Positions 1 to 10,353 of a DNA stretch of 64,000 nucleotides are shown here, one piece after another (position 1 is the first letter of the stretch; every line of letters begins with the position of its first letter). Both the position numbers and the translations under genes were made by a program. The notes below the pieces were generated by a model. It searched no databases and was not told the DNA's origin. It worked only from the letters and a program-made list of their open reading frames with translations. Source of the stretch: Nicotiana tabacum (Eukaryota > Streptophyta > Magnoliopsida > Solanales > Solanaceae); contig NC_134087.1 in the NCBI RefSeq assembly GCF_000715075.1, forward strand, positions 188,511,276 to 188,575,275, in the 5' to 3' direction.

Positions 1-512
1 TCTGGACAATTCCCAAGACTCGTACCAATTAACTGCAACATCTCGGAGTCTATAGGAAGTTAGCTCAACTGACTCAGTCTCAGTGGCCTTTATTACCCGT
101 AACATCCTCTGTACTCTATCAATAAATACCTGAGGGTCCTCATTCGGGTCTACTCCAGTGAATACTGGAGGGTCAAAATTAATAAAGTCACGAACCCTCG
201 CGCTCATGGACCTATCTGCGTGACCAATACCTGCTTCCTAACGCCGAGCCTGTGCGGCTACTAATCGGATCAATAACTGAACAACATCTCTCATATCCTG
301 ACCCGGCGTATCCTGCTGAGGTGCTGAATGTATAGGGGCGAGTGCTAGAGCTGGTGCCCTTTGGAACTCTTCTGGAAAAGGTGGGGTATGTGAAGTCTGA
401 GATGGAACCTCACCATGAGATTCTCCCCGAGCCCTGGTAACTCATGTGCTCGACTAGTAGTCTCACCAGCCATGGACTTTCCCTTCTGGGCGGCCGTACT
501 CTTTGGAGGCAT
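1..512 (-). pseudogene. Tekay/Del-like Ty3/gypsy gag, 5' part, broken (element D)
   Basis: Read on the minus strand from the ATG at 512-510, the product starts MPPKSTAAQKGKSMAGETT, a common opening for chromovirus-type gag proteins of plants. After a frame break near position 436 a second frame continues through VFTGVDPNEDPQVFIDRVQ and ends at the window edge in RDVAVNWYESW, which is the core of the retrotransposon gag domain. A CAG-to-TAG stop lies at 240-238. Gag forms the virus-like particle that holds the element RNA. The rest of the element lies left of the window. The primer site at 691-702 and the LTR from 707 fit this reading and set the element apart from the Ogre-like ones. With one stop and one frameshift it is dead. 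Family name is from memory of the motifs. Confidence 0.75.
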
Positions 513-706
513 TGCTGAAAATATAACGTATCGTTAGGAACAAGAATTCTTGTATTGCACGATCTTGAGATAAAAAGAGAGGATAACATCCTATATGTCC
601 TGTAGCCTCTTGTTTATAAGTGTGGTGCATGACACACCCATAAACAAGACTCTACTAGACACAGTCTGTAGACAACCCTAGGACAGAACTGCTCTGATAC
701 CACTTT
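513..706 (-). other. Untranslated leader of element D with Met-type primer binding site
   Basis: The minus strand reads LTR end, a few bases, then TGGTATCAGAGC at 702-691, which matches the 3' end of plant initiator tRNA-Met used as the reverse transcription primer. The leader continues to the gag ATG at 512 without an open frame of note. Confidence 0.75.
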
Positions 707-1556
707 TGTCACGACCCAAACCGATGGGCCGCGACGGGCGCCTGAGTCTTACCTGTCAAACACCCCTAAGCATGCGTCTAAAATATGAACCTGAATATTA
801 TCTGCTGCATTACAAAATTAACATATGTGAAAGAAGCCTGCCATCAAGGCATATGTACGTATACAGGCAGAATACAGTGGGCGAGCCGGCAAGGCTACTA
901 TAGACAACTATACATCAAAAACTGAAAGCCGACAAGGACACATAGAACCCAACTAGACATACTGTCTACAGACCTCTAACAGAAACATAACTGTATAAAG
1001 ACGGGACTGAGCCACGTCATACTCATATACATATATATGTACAAACGTATCGTACCAATATCAAAAGCAGCTCCGGATCAAATGGAGCACGCCAAGTCTC
1101 GCTGATCAGGGATCCTAAGAATGGGGACCGTCAGCTTGCCTACCTGCACCTGCGGGCATGAAATGCAGGCCCCGTGAAATAGGGCGTCAGTACGAAAAAT
1201 GTACTGAGTATGTAAGGCATGGAAATTAGTACGTAAAAGACATAGATGAAACATGGAATACTGAAACACATTTTTAAATTTGAATAACTTTGTAAATACT
1301 GAAACGTTTATAACATCATGCACGTACGTGTAAATGTCATTCCATGCATAGGTATGGTGTACATAATATTATCAAGCCACTGGGGGCATCCCATCATATC
1401 ATCTCGGCCACTATGGGCAATATCATCAACATATACCAGCTGATCAGGTGGTGGTGCGTATATAATGCCATAACCTTTTCCATATCCCATATACATATAT
1501 ATACATACATATATATGCGTATATAACGCTATTTGAATACATACATATATACGCGT
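707..1556 (-). mobile_element. Element D LTR, inner part
   Basis: This is the 3' end of the minus-strand 5' LTR of D. It ends at 707 in GGGTCGTGACA, followed by the primer site. The LTR is interrupted at 1556 by element E and resumes at 19141. The stretch 1374-1556 holds an AT-rich repeated segment (GGGCAATATCATC, then CAGCTGATCAGGTGG, then CATATACATATAT) that recurs at 19170-19290 on the other side of the insertion. Without E the LTR would be about 2.1 kb. No gene is seen here. Confidence 0.75.
1552..1556. repeat. Target site duplication CGCGT, left copy (element E)
   Basis: CGCGT directly precedes TGTCACACC and recurs at 19136-19140 directly after CTTACA. A 5-bp duplication is usual for Ty3/gypsy integrases. 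Confidence 0.9.
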
Positions 1557-4500
1557 TGTCACACCTCCTTTTTACGCACCCGCGGGGGTGCAAGAGAATT
1601 TTTTCCAATTAAAGGACAATCGAAACGGGATTGGTTTATTTATTTCAGAGTCTCCACTTGGGAGATTTAGGGTGTCCCAAGTCACCAATTTTAATCCCGA
1701 ATCGAGGAAAAGAATGACTCCATATTATAGTCTGCGTACCAGAAATCCGGATAAAGAATTCTGTTAACCTGGGAGAAGGTGTTAGGCATTCCCGAGTTCC
1801 GTGGTTCTAGCACGGTCGCTCTACTGTTATATTTGGCTTGATTATCTGATTTTATATGAATATGAACCTATGTGCGAATTTTAACTTTTAACCGCTTTTA
1901 ACATTTACTGTTATTTTTGTCAAGAATTGCAACATTGTGAAAATGTATCTCGAACCACGTTACAATCAATGTACCCGTGGTCGTCGACACACTTTGACTC
2001 CGTTGAGATTTAGATTTGGGTCACATCAATGTGCATCAGAGTTTAAGGAAATTAACTTATTAAAGGCGCGCCTAAAGCGACTAGCGTATTTATTTTGGGT
2101 AGGACCGTGGAATTTTGCTAAACGGTCCATCCTGAAATCTAAGTAATTTGAAAGCAAATATTTACTGAGGGCCCCGCAATTTTGTATTTTTATTTGGCGA
2201 GGCTCATCTCATTCTTATTTTTTTTAAAGGGAATTTGCAACGTCATGGACACGCATCTCGAACCACGTCACAATCAATGTACCCGTGATTAGAAACACAT
2301 TTCGACTCCGTTGAGAATTGGATTTGGGTCACATAAATGTGCACCCGAGTTTAAGAAGGTAAGATTTATTAAGTCGCATCCTAAAGAGTCTAACGTATTG
2401 TTATTTTAGGAAGAGGCCGTGAAGGTTCATTAAACGGCCAAATCCAAGGTTTAATCAATGGTTATGTATTTTATTGAGTCCCCCGGCGGTTTGTGATTTA
2501 TTTGGTGAGGCTCGTCTCATTTTATTTTAAAAGGATAAACCTATAGCGACTACATTTTCTATTAAGTTCGTCTCTAAAATAAAAGAAAAATCTCCTAATT
2601 ATTTACATACTGAAAAAACGCAACTTTATTAGTTATTAAGTTACAGCTATTGTGAACGGAAAATTGCGATCGCGTTTGTACAAGGAAAACTGCTTTCATT
2701 CCACATTTTATCATTTGCTAGAACATGAGATAAATACACAATAATATCAAAACAGATTAACTATTCTTCGATTAATGTAAACTAACATTATTAGATGAAG
2801 AAGTTATACATATGCGACATCATTGCTCATTAATTAATCGACTACATTTTTATACAAAGAGAGGAAAATTAATATTCAAACACAGATCCAAACAAGAGAT
2901 TTCAACAGGAACAGGAGCCTGATTAATATTTCATTTTTCGCTTCAAGCCAAGAGTGTACAAATGTGTACCTGGAAACAGCAGTACAAGAACAAAAGAAGT
3001 AGGAGTCAGCAACAGTAATAACGCGGCAACAGCAGGTTCAGCAATACCGCAAAACCAGTAACAACCAGTAGAATAACCCAGCAACGGATTGAAAAATCAG
3101 AAGTGCCAAAGTGCAATCACAATCAAAGCAGAGAAGAGAAAAGATACGAGATGCAGTAGCTTCGGATTTTGAATAACACTCGAAGAAAAACAAACAGAAT
3201 TGTTCGAGTGAAAGTTCAAATTGTCTTTCTCTTTTACTATCACAAACTCTCTCAAGTATCAAAGTATGTCAACTCTCCGAGTCTCTCTTAATAATATTCA
3301 AGTTCTAAAAACTCTCTTTTTTTTTCTCTTCTAAAAATCCTCTCAAGGTTCAAGTTCTAGTCCCTAAAAACCTCCCCCTAAAATGTGTCAAATGACCCTA
3401 TATATATAGCAAGACAAGTCTTCAATTCCCAACCCCAAAATTATTCCCCCAATGGCATGCTTTGGCCCACTATTAAATGTCTTCTTTATTTTAAATTTTG
3501 TCCCCCATGCCTACATTAAATAACTAACACATTCCCAACCCATTACAATTTGTCCCCCATGCCTACATTAAACAAGTACAAGATTCCTCCCCATTATGTT
3601 TTGTCTTGTCCCCCATTATATTAAACAAGTACATCAAAAACTCCACCCCATTATATTTGTCCCCCATGCTTAACATAAAGAATCAAAATAATGTTCAATT
3701 ACCAAACTACCCCTCCGACCTTATTGCAATTACAAATCTACCCCCGAATGCAATGCAATTTACCAAATTACCCCCATCAGCTCTAAACACTCAATTAATC
3801 ATAACTTGACCAAAATATAATCAAGATGACCAATTTTTCAACAATCTTCAACAACAATTATATGAACATGATGAACAACACAACTCCAAATTAATGGAAC
3901 TAAATTAACCATATCGGGAACCAATCCTGGTAAATTTAGTCCATCAATGGATGAACAAAGATACAACAATACAAACAACAATATGCATGATTCAAATTAA
4001 ATCAACAAATCACAAAACAAACATAAACTCACATTAAATCACTGAATTTAAACATGAACTTCAAACAAAGATGAACATGAATTAAATCTGTTTTTAAGCA
4101 ACACACATGACGGATTCTAACGATTCAAACAACATTAATATTTTCTGGAAACAACATGAAACAAATTGAAGAAATAATTAATTAAATTTCAATTTGAATC
4201 TAACAAACATAAAACTAACAAATATTCACTTAAACAACAATACAAACATGAAATAAACATGAAAAATAACTAATTAACTTCCATTTGAAATCTCAAAAAT
4301 TAATTTAACAAACAACACATGAACATGAACTAAAAATTAATTCAAACGATAAACAAAACAAACATTTGCCGATTTTAGATTCGAAAATATCAAAACAAAA
4401 TACGGACAAACATAAAATTCAAAAACTACTAACCGGATCAACACGACATATGTATGAACTGTTTTGACAAAACTCAAATGGGAATAAATCTGTCCGGACT

Positions 4501-5817
4501 CAACGACGAACTCACCTCCCTTGTAAACTTGGCGAACTCAAAACGACGCTGGACGACCTCGACTAAAACTCAAACGAGCAGCTCGTCTGAAGATACAGCA
4601 GCTGGACGAAGGAGAAGTGATGAACAGCAGCAGCTCGGAGGACCAGGACGTCGAGCAGCAGCAGTCCGACGACAACCTGGCCATAGTGATGCACAAGCTC
4701 GGAGAAGCGAAGCAGTAACGGAGGTCGTTTGGCCATGGGGAAGATGAAGCCGTGAAGCTGGTCGCGGCAGCAAGCAGAAGCAACTGGTCGACGACGTCCC
4801 TGGCAAAACGGTACTGGACCCGATGGCAGCGTGCGAGCTTGGCCGTGACGAACAACGGCAATGGGAGCTTCAAACAACAGCTGACTTGTTGAGGCTATGG
4901 TCGTTTGGTTGTTTGGACGATGAAGTAGAAGGCAGGAGTAGCAGGTTGTTTGGCTGAAGCAGAAGCAGCAGCGACATGGACGTCGAGCTCAAGCTTGAGC
5001 TCGACGATCTTCATCAATGGCGGATAGGGCTGGGGTCGTTTGAACGCGAAAGAGGTTGTGTCGTTTGGTGGTGTTTGGGACGGGAAGCTGGGCAGCCATG
5101 GATGCTTGGTTGGAGCTTTGGAGGAGTTTTTTGAGTTTGGGGAAGAAGAAGATAGGGAAGGGGCGGATGGGTTAGTTTAGGTTTTTAGGGTTTTTGGGTT
5201 TTTTTATTTTTTGTTTTGTTTTGTGTTTTGACAAAATGAAAAAGGGGTGTTGGGTATTTGGGTCATGGGGTGGACTGGGTCGACCCGGTCTGAAGTGGAC
5301 TGGGTCGTGGAGAAGATTGGGCAATATTTTGGGCCTTTGGCTTACAATTGAAGAAGTGGCCCAATCCGATTTTCTTTTGTATTTTTGTTCTCTTTTCTTC
5401 TTTTATTTTCTAAAACTAAATTATAAAAGTACTTAAATTATTATTAAGAACTAAATTAAGTTATAAAAGTGCAAATTAACTCCCAATAACAATTAACGCA
5501 CAATTAAGTAATAATTAAGCATAAAATTGTATATTTGGACATTAAATGCTAAAAATGCAAAAGGTGCCTATTTTTGTAATTTTTAATTTTTGTAAAACTA
5601 ATTTAATTACTAACAATTGTAGAATTAAATACTACATGCAAAATGCGACATATTTTTATATTTTTTATTAATTTAACAAATAAGCAAACATAAACAAATA
5701 CAAATAATTATCCAAAAATATCACAAAAATACTCAAAATTGCACACCAAGGAAAATCATTTTATTTTGCATTTTTTGGGGAGTATTTCTCATATAGGGCA
5801 AAAATCACGTGCTTACA
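1557..5817 (-). mobile_element. Element E 3' LTR (4261 bp)
   Basis: On the minus strand it begins TGTAAGCACGTG at 5817 and ends GGAGGTGTGACA at 1557. It matches 14873-19135 along its whole length. It contains a TATATATATAG box near 3400-3411, a 26-bp perfect palindrome at 4981-5006, and the U5 hairpin at 1765-1790. Its U5 copy of the primer sequence carries one change (TGGAGACTCTG, near 1648). The short open frames inside are broken differently in the two LTRs, so I do not call genes. Confidence 0.9.
4981..5006. repeat. 26-bp perfect palindrome in E LTR
   Basis: The sequence CGTCGAGCTCAAG and its reverse complement adjoin with no spacer. The same palindrome is at 18298-18323 in the other LTR. 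Confidence 0.9.
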
Positions 5818-5833
5818 GCTGCCCCTCTTTGCC
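5818..5833 (-). promoter_or_regulatory. Polypurine tract of element E
   Basis: On the minus strand GGCAAAGAGGGGCAGC lies directly before the 3' LTR start TGTAAGCACG. It is the expected plus-strand DNA priming site and is nearly identical to the tract before the G LTR at 43662-43675. Confidence 0.85.
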
Positions 5834-6524
5834 CGGAGACACGAAGGGTTTTCGTGCAAAGATAAAACGAGCGATTTTTGCCTATCCGAGTACTCCGTGT
5901 GAAGCATTTTTTGAAAAAGATTTAACCGAAACTTTGCTTCAAAGGTTTCCTACATATCCCCGGCCAAAGGGGAATCAGGTTAATGTAGTTCGGGAAGTTT
6001 TGGTAGCTGGGACTACCGTGGGACTGCAATGTTACTGTTGTTCCCTGCTGTTATCACTGCTTACCGATCTCCTTGTTACACCGTGTTTAAAAGAAAACAA
6101 GAAGCTAGGCTAGACTAAAATTTGTTCTTGTCTCCTTGCTTTCTTGTCGGCTTGCGTTTCCTCCGGTGCTTTTCTTTCTTGAATTTGGGCATGATACTGA
6201 CCGTTTGCTTTTCTGAATACCAGTTTTCATCATTTTGCTCGGTCCGCTAGGGACATGGCTTTCTTCATCAAGCTTTTTGGCGGTTCCTCTGGTGGGTACG
6301 GCTCTCTTCATCAGACTTGTTATGCTGGGCATGATTTAATGTTCACCAGCTGCTTCATTCAATACGCCTCTTTTCTTCCTTTTGACTCATGCGCCCGAAT
6401 TTGTGCTGGGATCTCTTTTTGTAACCTTCTGCTTCCCGGTGCTGAGGATTTTTATTGTTTCCTGTAGGGGATTCCTGCTGTAACTAACCCTCTGTTTTAT
6501 TGTCCTCTGACTTGATCTTGAAAC
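5834..6524 (-). other. E 3' UTR, end next to the polypurine tract
   Basis: No supported gene. The part nearest the polypurine tract matches 43580-43660 in front of the G LTR (shared CACACGGAGTA, ATAGGCAAAAAT and CTTTGCACGAAAAC), so it is conserved 3' UTR. A copy of the intercistronic RNA motif lies at 5944-5992. Confidence 0.6.
5944..5992 (-). ncRNA. Intercistronic RNA motif, copy E4
   Basis: On the minus strand: GAACTACAT, then CCTGATT, hairpin CCCC...GGGG, then ATATGTAGG. The outer stem is CUACAU/AUGUAG instead of CUACG/CGUAG, a compensatory change. A following hairpin pairs GAAAC with GUUUC just outside these bounds. Confidence 0.6.
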
Positions 6525-7660
6525 GTATGCCTCTATTGTATGGGCGGGCTCCCAACTTCAACACTTGAAAATTAAACACTGGAATGTATGCCTCTGTTAT
6601 CTGGGCGGGCTCCCAACTTCAACACTTGAAAAGTAAAGACTGGAATGTATGCCTCTGTTATCTGGGTGGGCTCCCAACTTCAATACTTGAAAATTAAAGA
6701 CTAAAATGTATTCCTCTGTTATTATGGGCGGGCTCCCAACTTCAACACTTGAAATGAAAAGACTAAAATGTATTCCTCTGTTATTATGGGCGGGCTCCCA
6801 ACTTCAACGCTCAAAAATAAAGACTGAATGTATTCCTCTGTTATTATGGGCGGGCTCCCAACTTCAACTCTGGAAATATAAAGACTGAATGTATTCCTCT
6901 GTTATTATGGGCGGGCTCCCAACTTCAACGCTCGAAAGTAAAGACTGAATGTATTCCTCTGTTATTATGGGCGGGCTCCCAACTTCAACTCTGGAAATAT
7001 AAAGACTGAATGTATTCCTCTGTTATTATGGGCGGGCTCCCAACTTCAACGCTCGAAAGTAAAGACTGAATGTATTCCTCTGTTATTATGGGCGGGCTCC
7101 CAACTTCAACTCTGGAAATATAAAGACTGAATGTATTCCTCTGTTATTATGGGCGGGCTCCCAACTTCAACGCTCGAAAGTAAAGACTGAATGTATTCCT
7201 CTGTTATTATGGGTGGGCTCCCAACTTCAACTCTGGAAATATAAAGACTGAATGTATTCCTCTGTTATTATGGGCGGGATCCCAACTTCAATGCTTGAAA
7301 ATAAAGACTGAATGTATTCCTCTCTTATTATGGGCGGGCTCCCAACTTCAACTCTGGAAATATAAAGATTGAATGTATTCCTCTGTTATTATGGGCGGGA
7401 TCCCAACTTCAATGCTTGAAAATAAAGACTGAATGTATTCCTCTCTTATTATGGGCGGGCTCCCAACTTCAACTCTGGAAATATAAAGACTGAATGTATT
7501 CCTCTGTTATTATGGGCGGGCTCCCAACTTCAACGCTCGAAAATAAAGACTGAATGTATTCCTCTGTTATTATGGGCGGGCTCCCAATTTCAACTCTGGA
7601 AATATAAAGACTGTATGTATTCCTCTGTTATTATGGGCGGGCTCCCAACTTCAACATTCC
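6525..7660. repeat. Tandem repeat of 19 units, alternating 60 and 61 bp
   Basis: Each unit holds GGGCGGGCTCCCAACTTCAAC. From about 6840 onward two unit types alternate, one with CTCTGGAAATATAAA and one with CGCTCGAAAGTAAA, so the real period is a dimer of about 121 bp; three early units and a few later ones are variants. It lies in the 3' UTR of E, the place where Ogre elements are known to carry variable satellite-like arrays. Confidence 0.95.
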
Positions 7661-8402
7661 TTAAAGTATAACATTTTGTTGGCATTATTCTTTTCTGCCT
7701 CCTCAGTCATTTTTCCTCTTACTTGAATCATCTCCCTTCAGACTTCTTTCCTCAAAATTAGTGTTTCATTCCTCCGAAAATTGCTCGGGATATCACTTTA
7801 TCTAGACCTGCGTTGCCTTCCATCCTTCCCCAAGTGGGTACCTGATATTTGAGAAAATTTTCTGCCCCGGTTTGATGATCTTCTTTATGGCATGTCCTTC
7901 CGCCATCTGTAACATTTCTTTTCCCTGCTTCAAATCAAAGAAAGATTTTGTTAGTTAAAAACATGGTGGGTGGTCGTGCCACTCCTGCTGGGGATGTTTG
8001 TTTGTTTGGTTTTTTTTTCCGGTGTTCCAGTACACTATCAGAACTTGCTGGGGATGGTACTATTTATTGGGGGCTGATATTACTGCTGGGGATCACGTCC
8101 CTGCTGGTGATCACATTTCCGCTGGGGGTGGTTTTCCCCCTCTTCTTTCCTTGTTCCGCGTTGTCTCGACCCCTTTTTCATTATACCCCCTTGACATTTA
8201 GACCAACTCATCATTCGGTTTTGCAACAAATGTCTTTTCCGTTTCATTGCCTTATCTTTGGCATGTCCTGTTCGCCTTTTGCATCGCACCATTTTGGCAA
8301 TTAGTAGTAAACTCTGAAAATCAAAATCCCTCTAAAACACACTACTCGAAAAAACACTTTGAACCCAAAAACGAAAAGTGATGACTTTAAAAGATAAAAG
8401 AG
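7661..8402 (-). other. E 3' UTR spacer with GCTGGGGAT-type short repeats
   Basis: No gene. Positions 7980-8130 repeat GCTGGGGAT or close variants several times; the G 3' UTR has the complementary ATCCCCAGC/ATCCCCACAGAGTCTC repeats at 59788-60125. Low similarity otherwise. Confidence 0.5.
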
Positions 8403-8680
8403 AAAGTTTTTCTGAACAAATGTTGGGGAAAGAAAAGGAAAAGAACTTATCTGAATGGTACAATCAATCCCAATGATTATGTCGTGCATTTCCGGATCAA
8501 CCAACTCAGTCTATTTATATCAATCAATTTTTCTGACGGCCAAAGTTTTTCTGAACAAATGTTGGGGAAAGAAAAGGAAAAGAACTTATCTGAATGGTAC
8601 AATCAATCCCAATGATTATGTCGTGCATTTCCGGATCAACCAACTCAGTCTATTTATATCAATCAATTTTTCTGACGGCC
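8403..8680. repeat. Perfect 139-bp tandem duplication
   Basis: 8403-8541 and 8542-8680 read the same base for base by eye, both starting AAAGTTTTTCTGAAC and ending TTCTGACGGCC. It is within the E 3' UTR and must be recent. Confidence 0.95.
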
Positions 8681-9100
8681 TTACTTTGCGGGGGATGCGC
8701 AGAAGCCCAACTTTCGCCTGATGCGGATCTTATCTTGCTAGCCCCCTTTATATCCTTGTCGCCTCATAGTGCCCTTCAAGGGGTTTTCACTGATGAGGCT
8801 CTCTCATTTCTCTCAATTCTCGTCGCCTTATGGTGCCTGTGAAGGTTTTCACCGATAAGACTCTTCTCATTTTATTTTCTAAGCTGGAGATTGGAGTGTT
8901 ACCGACATGACTCTTTGCTGGGGATGTGCAGAAGCCCAACTTTCGCCGGATGCGGCCCATTTTTTGCCAATCTTATCTTGCTAGCCCCCTTTATATCCTT
9001 GTCGCCTCATAGTGCCCTTCGAGGGGTTTTCACTGATGAGGCTCTCTCATTTCTCTCAATTCTCGTCGTCTTATGGCGCCTGATATGACTTTTTGCTGGG
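8681..9100 (-). repeat. E 3' UTR stem-loop repeats
   Basis: Two imperfect copies of about 230 bp (from 8681 and from 8906) share CAGAAGCCCAACTTTCGCC and TATATCCTTGTCGCCTCATAG. Three minus-strand stem-loops are clear: 9042-9004, 8859-8827 and 8799-8761. All have GTGAAAACC inside and stems AUGAG/CUCAU or AUAAG/CUUAT that change together. G has relatives at 59214-59390. Confidence 0.7.
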
Positions 9101-9663
9101 GATTCTTTAGGTTATCGATTCGTTGCCGACTTTCTCTGCTTTTATTTGCCTGACTTGGCTTTCCTCGGATTCTGATTGGGAGGTCTTTTTTGGACATCAA
9201 CATGGGTTTTTTGCTTACGGCTAAAAGAAAAAGAGGGCATCAAAAAGGGTTCAAAATAATTCTGATGGGTAAAAACCATTACAACTCTTGGAATCGAACT
9301 TCTTTCCCAACATTACAAACATAAATTCTGCCCCAGTTTCTCGCTTGGGGATTCTTATTTTTTGGTTACACTATGACCGAGCCGTGAGGCGCCTACGTAT
9401 CCTTCTTTGAGGAATCAGGTCAAACGTAGTTCACATCTCCTTTTTTCTTCTTTCTTTTTTTTGTGACTTTTCTTTTGTTTTTATTATCATTATATTTTTC
9501 TTCTCTTTTTTCTTATTTTCATTACTGATTCCAAAAGAGGGGTATGAAAGAATAAATAAGGCTCAAAAGGGGAAGCAAAGGTTAAAATGTTTGGATAGAA
9601 GAAAAAATTGCCTCCGTCATTTCATTCTCCGATAAATGCCAAGTATAAACAAACAAACAACAA
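9101..9663 (-). other. Spacer between E pol remnant and 3' UTR repeats
   Basis: No gene. It contains the intercistronic RNA motif at 9386-9432 and a T-rich stretch (9440-9530) on the plus strand. Confidence 0.5.
9386..9432 (-). ncRNA. Intercistronic RNA motif, copy E3
   Basis: On the minus strand: GAACTACG, CCTGATT, hairpin TCCT...AGGA, ATACGTAGGC, then a short GCC/GGC hairpin. It stands downstream of the pol remnant, as copy G3 stands downstream of the G pol. Confidence 0.6.
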
Positions 9664-9987
9664 TTAATAGCCATGTCGATGCATCTTCCCTCGACATCTG
9701 TCTGACATGAAGTGCAACTGGATAACATCTTGGTCACAATAGATGGCCACTACCAATTCGGGACAAATTTGCCATTTTGTTTTGGCCTGATGTGGGAGGA
9801 TCCGTTTCAACACTTGTTGTCCCTCTTTAAATTTCCTGATATCGTCTGCATCCCCTAAATTGATGTCTTATGCGTTATTTAAGTTGGGCTTGGATTTCTC
9901 TTCCAACTAGCTTAACTCTCTGTTTGTCTCTTTGAAGGCTTTATTATCACTGTATTTCGATTCGTCATCGTGATTGACCTTTTGTAC
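9664..9987 (-). pseudogene. pol remnant: N-terminal codons fused to integrase C-terminal tail (element E)
   Basis: One continuous minus-strand frame of about 108 codons with two internal stops. Its first half (ESKYSDNKAFKETNREL, then INLGDADDIR) lines up with the start of the G pol (ESEYNAEEAFREINREL, then VNLGTPEEIR). Its second half (KFKEGQQVLKRILPHQAKTK) lines up with the integrase tail of G (NFEVGQLVLRHILPHHEEAK). The switch falls near 9835. So about 3 kb coding for reverse transcriptase, both RNase H regions and the integrase core has been removed, in frame. This explains why E has no enzymes. The alignment is by eye; the two anchor motifs make it hard to read otherwise. Confidence 0.7.
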
Positions 9988-10353
9988 AATCAGTTCGGAA
10001 TCAGATTGATTTTTAGACTAAGTTGATGATCCGTTGTGCATGCCATGTCATTGGAATCAGTATAAAGAGCATTGTTTAGAAAGAGAAAAGGAAGAAAATA
10101 GACTCAAAACAAAATAAGAAGAGAAAAGCTTTCACTTTATAAAAATAAAGGATAACAGAGTTTCACACTAAAACAAAACTGGATTACAACTCTGCAATAA
10201 TCCAAAACAAGAAAGAAAAATCAGAGCCCACTACCAAGACTCACTTCGGATAGGTAGAGGAGTAGCCGTCCAATTGTTGATTTTTGTTTTCAGATCCACG
10301 AATTTTCTTTTTTTTTTTAATAATTTTTTTTTAATCTTTTTTTTGAACTGTTT
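9988..10353 (-). other. Spacer between E gag and pol remnant; probable decayed intron
   Basis: T-rich on the minus strand (TTCTTCCTTTTCTCTTTCT near 10090) and without an open frame. It takes the position of the G protease region plus intron. I see no certain splice sites. Confidence 0.4.

Noticed and set aside
6525..7660. CRISPR-like array
   Set aside because: Units are contiguous and alternate between two types; there are no unique spacers, and the context is a plant retrotransposon.
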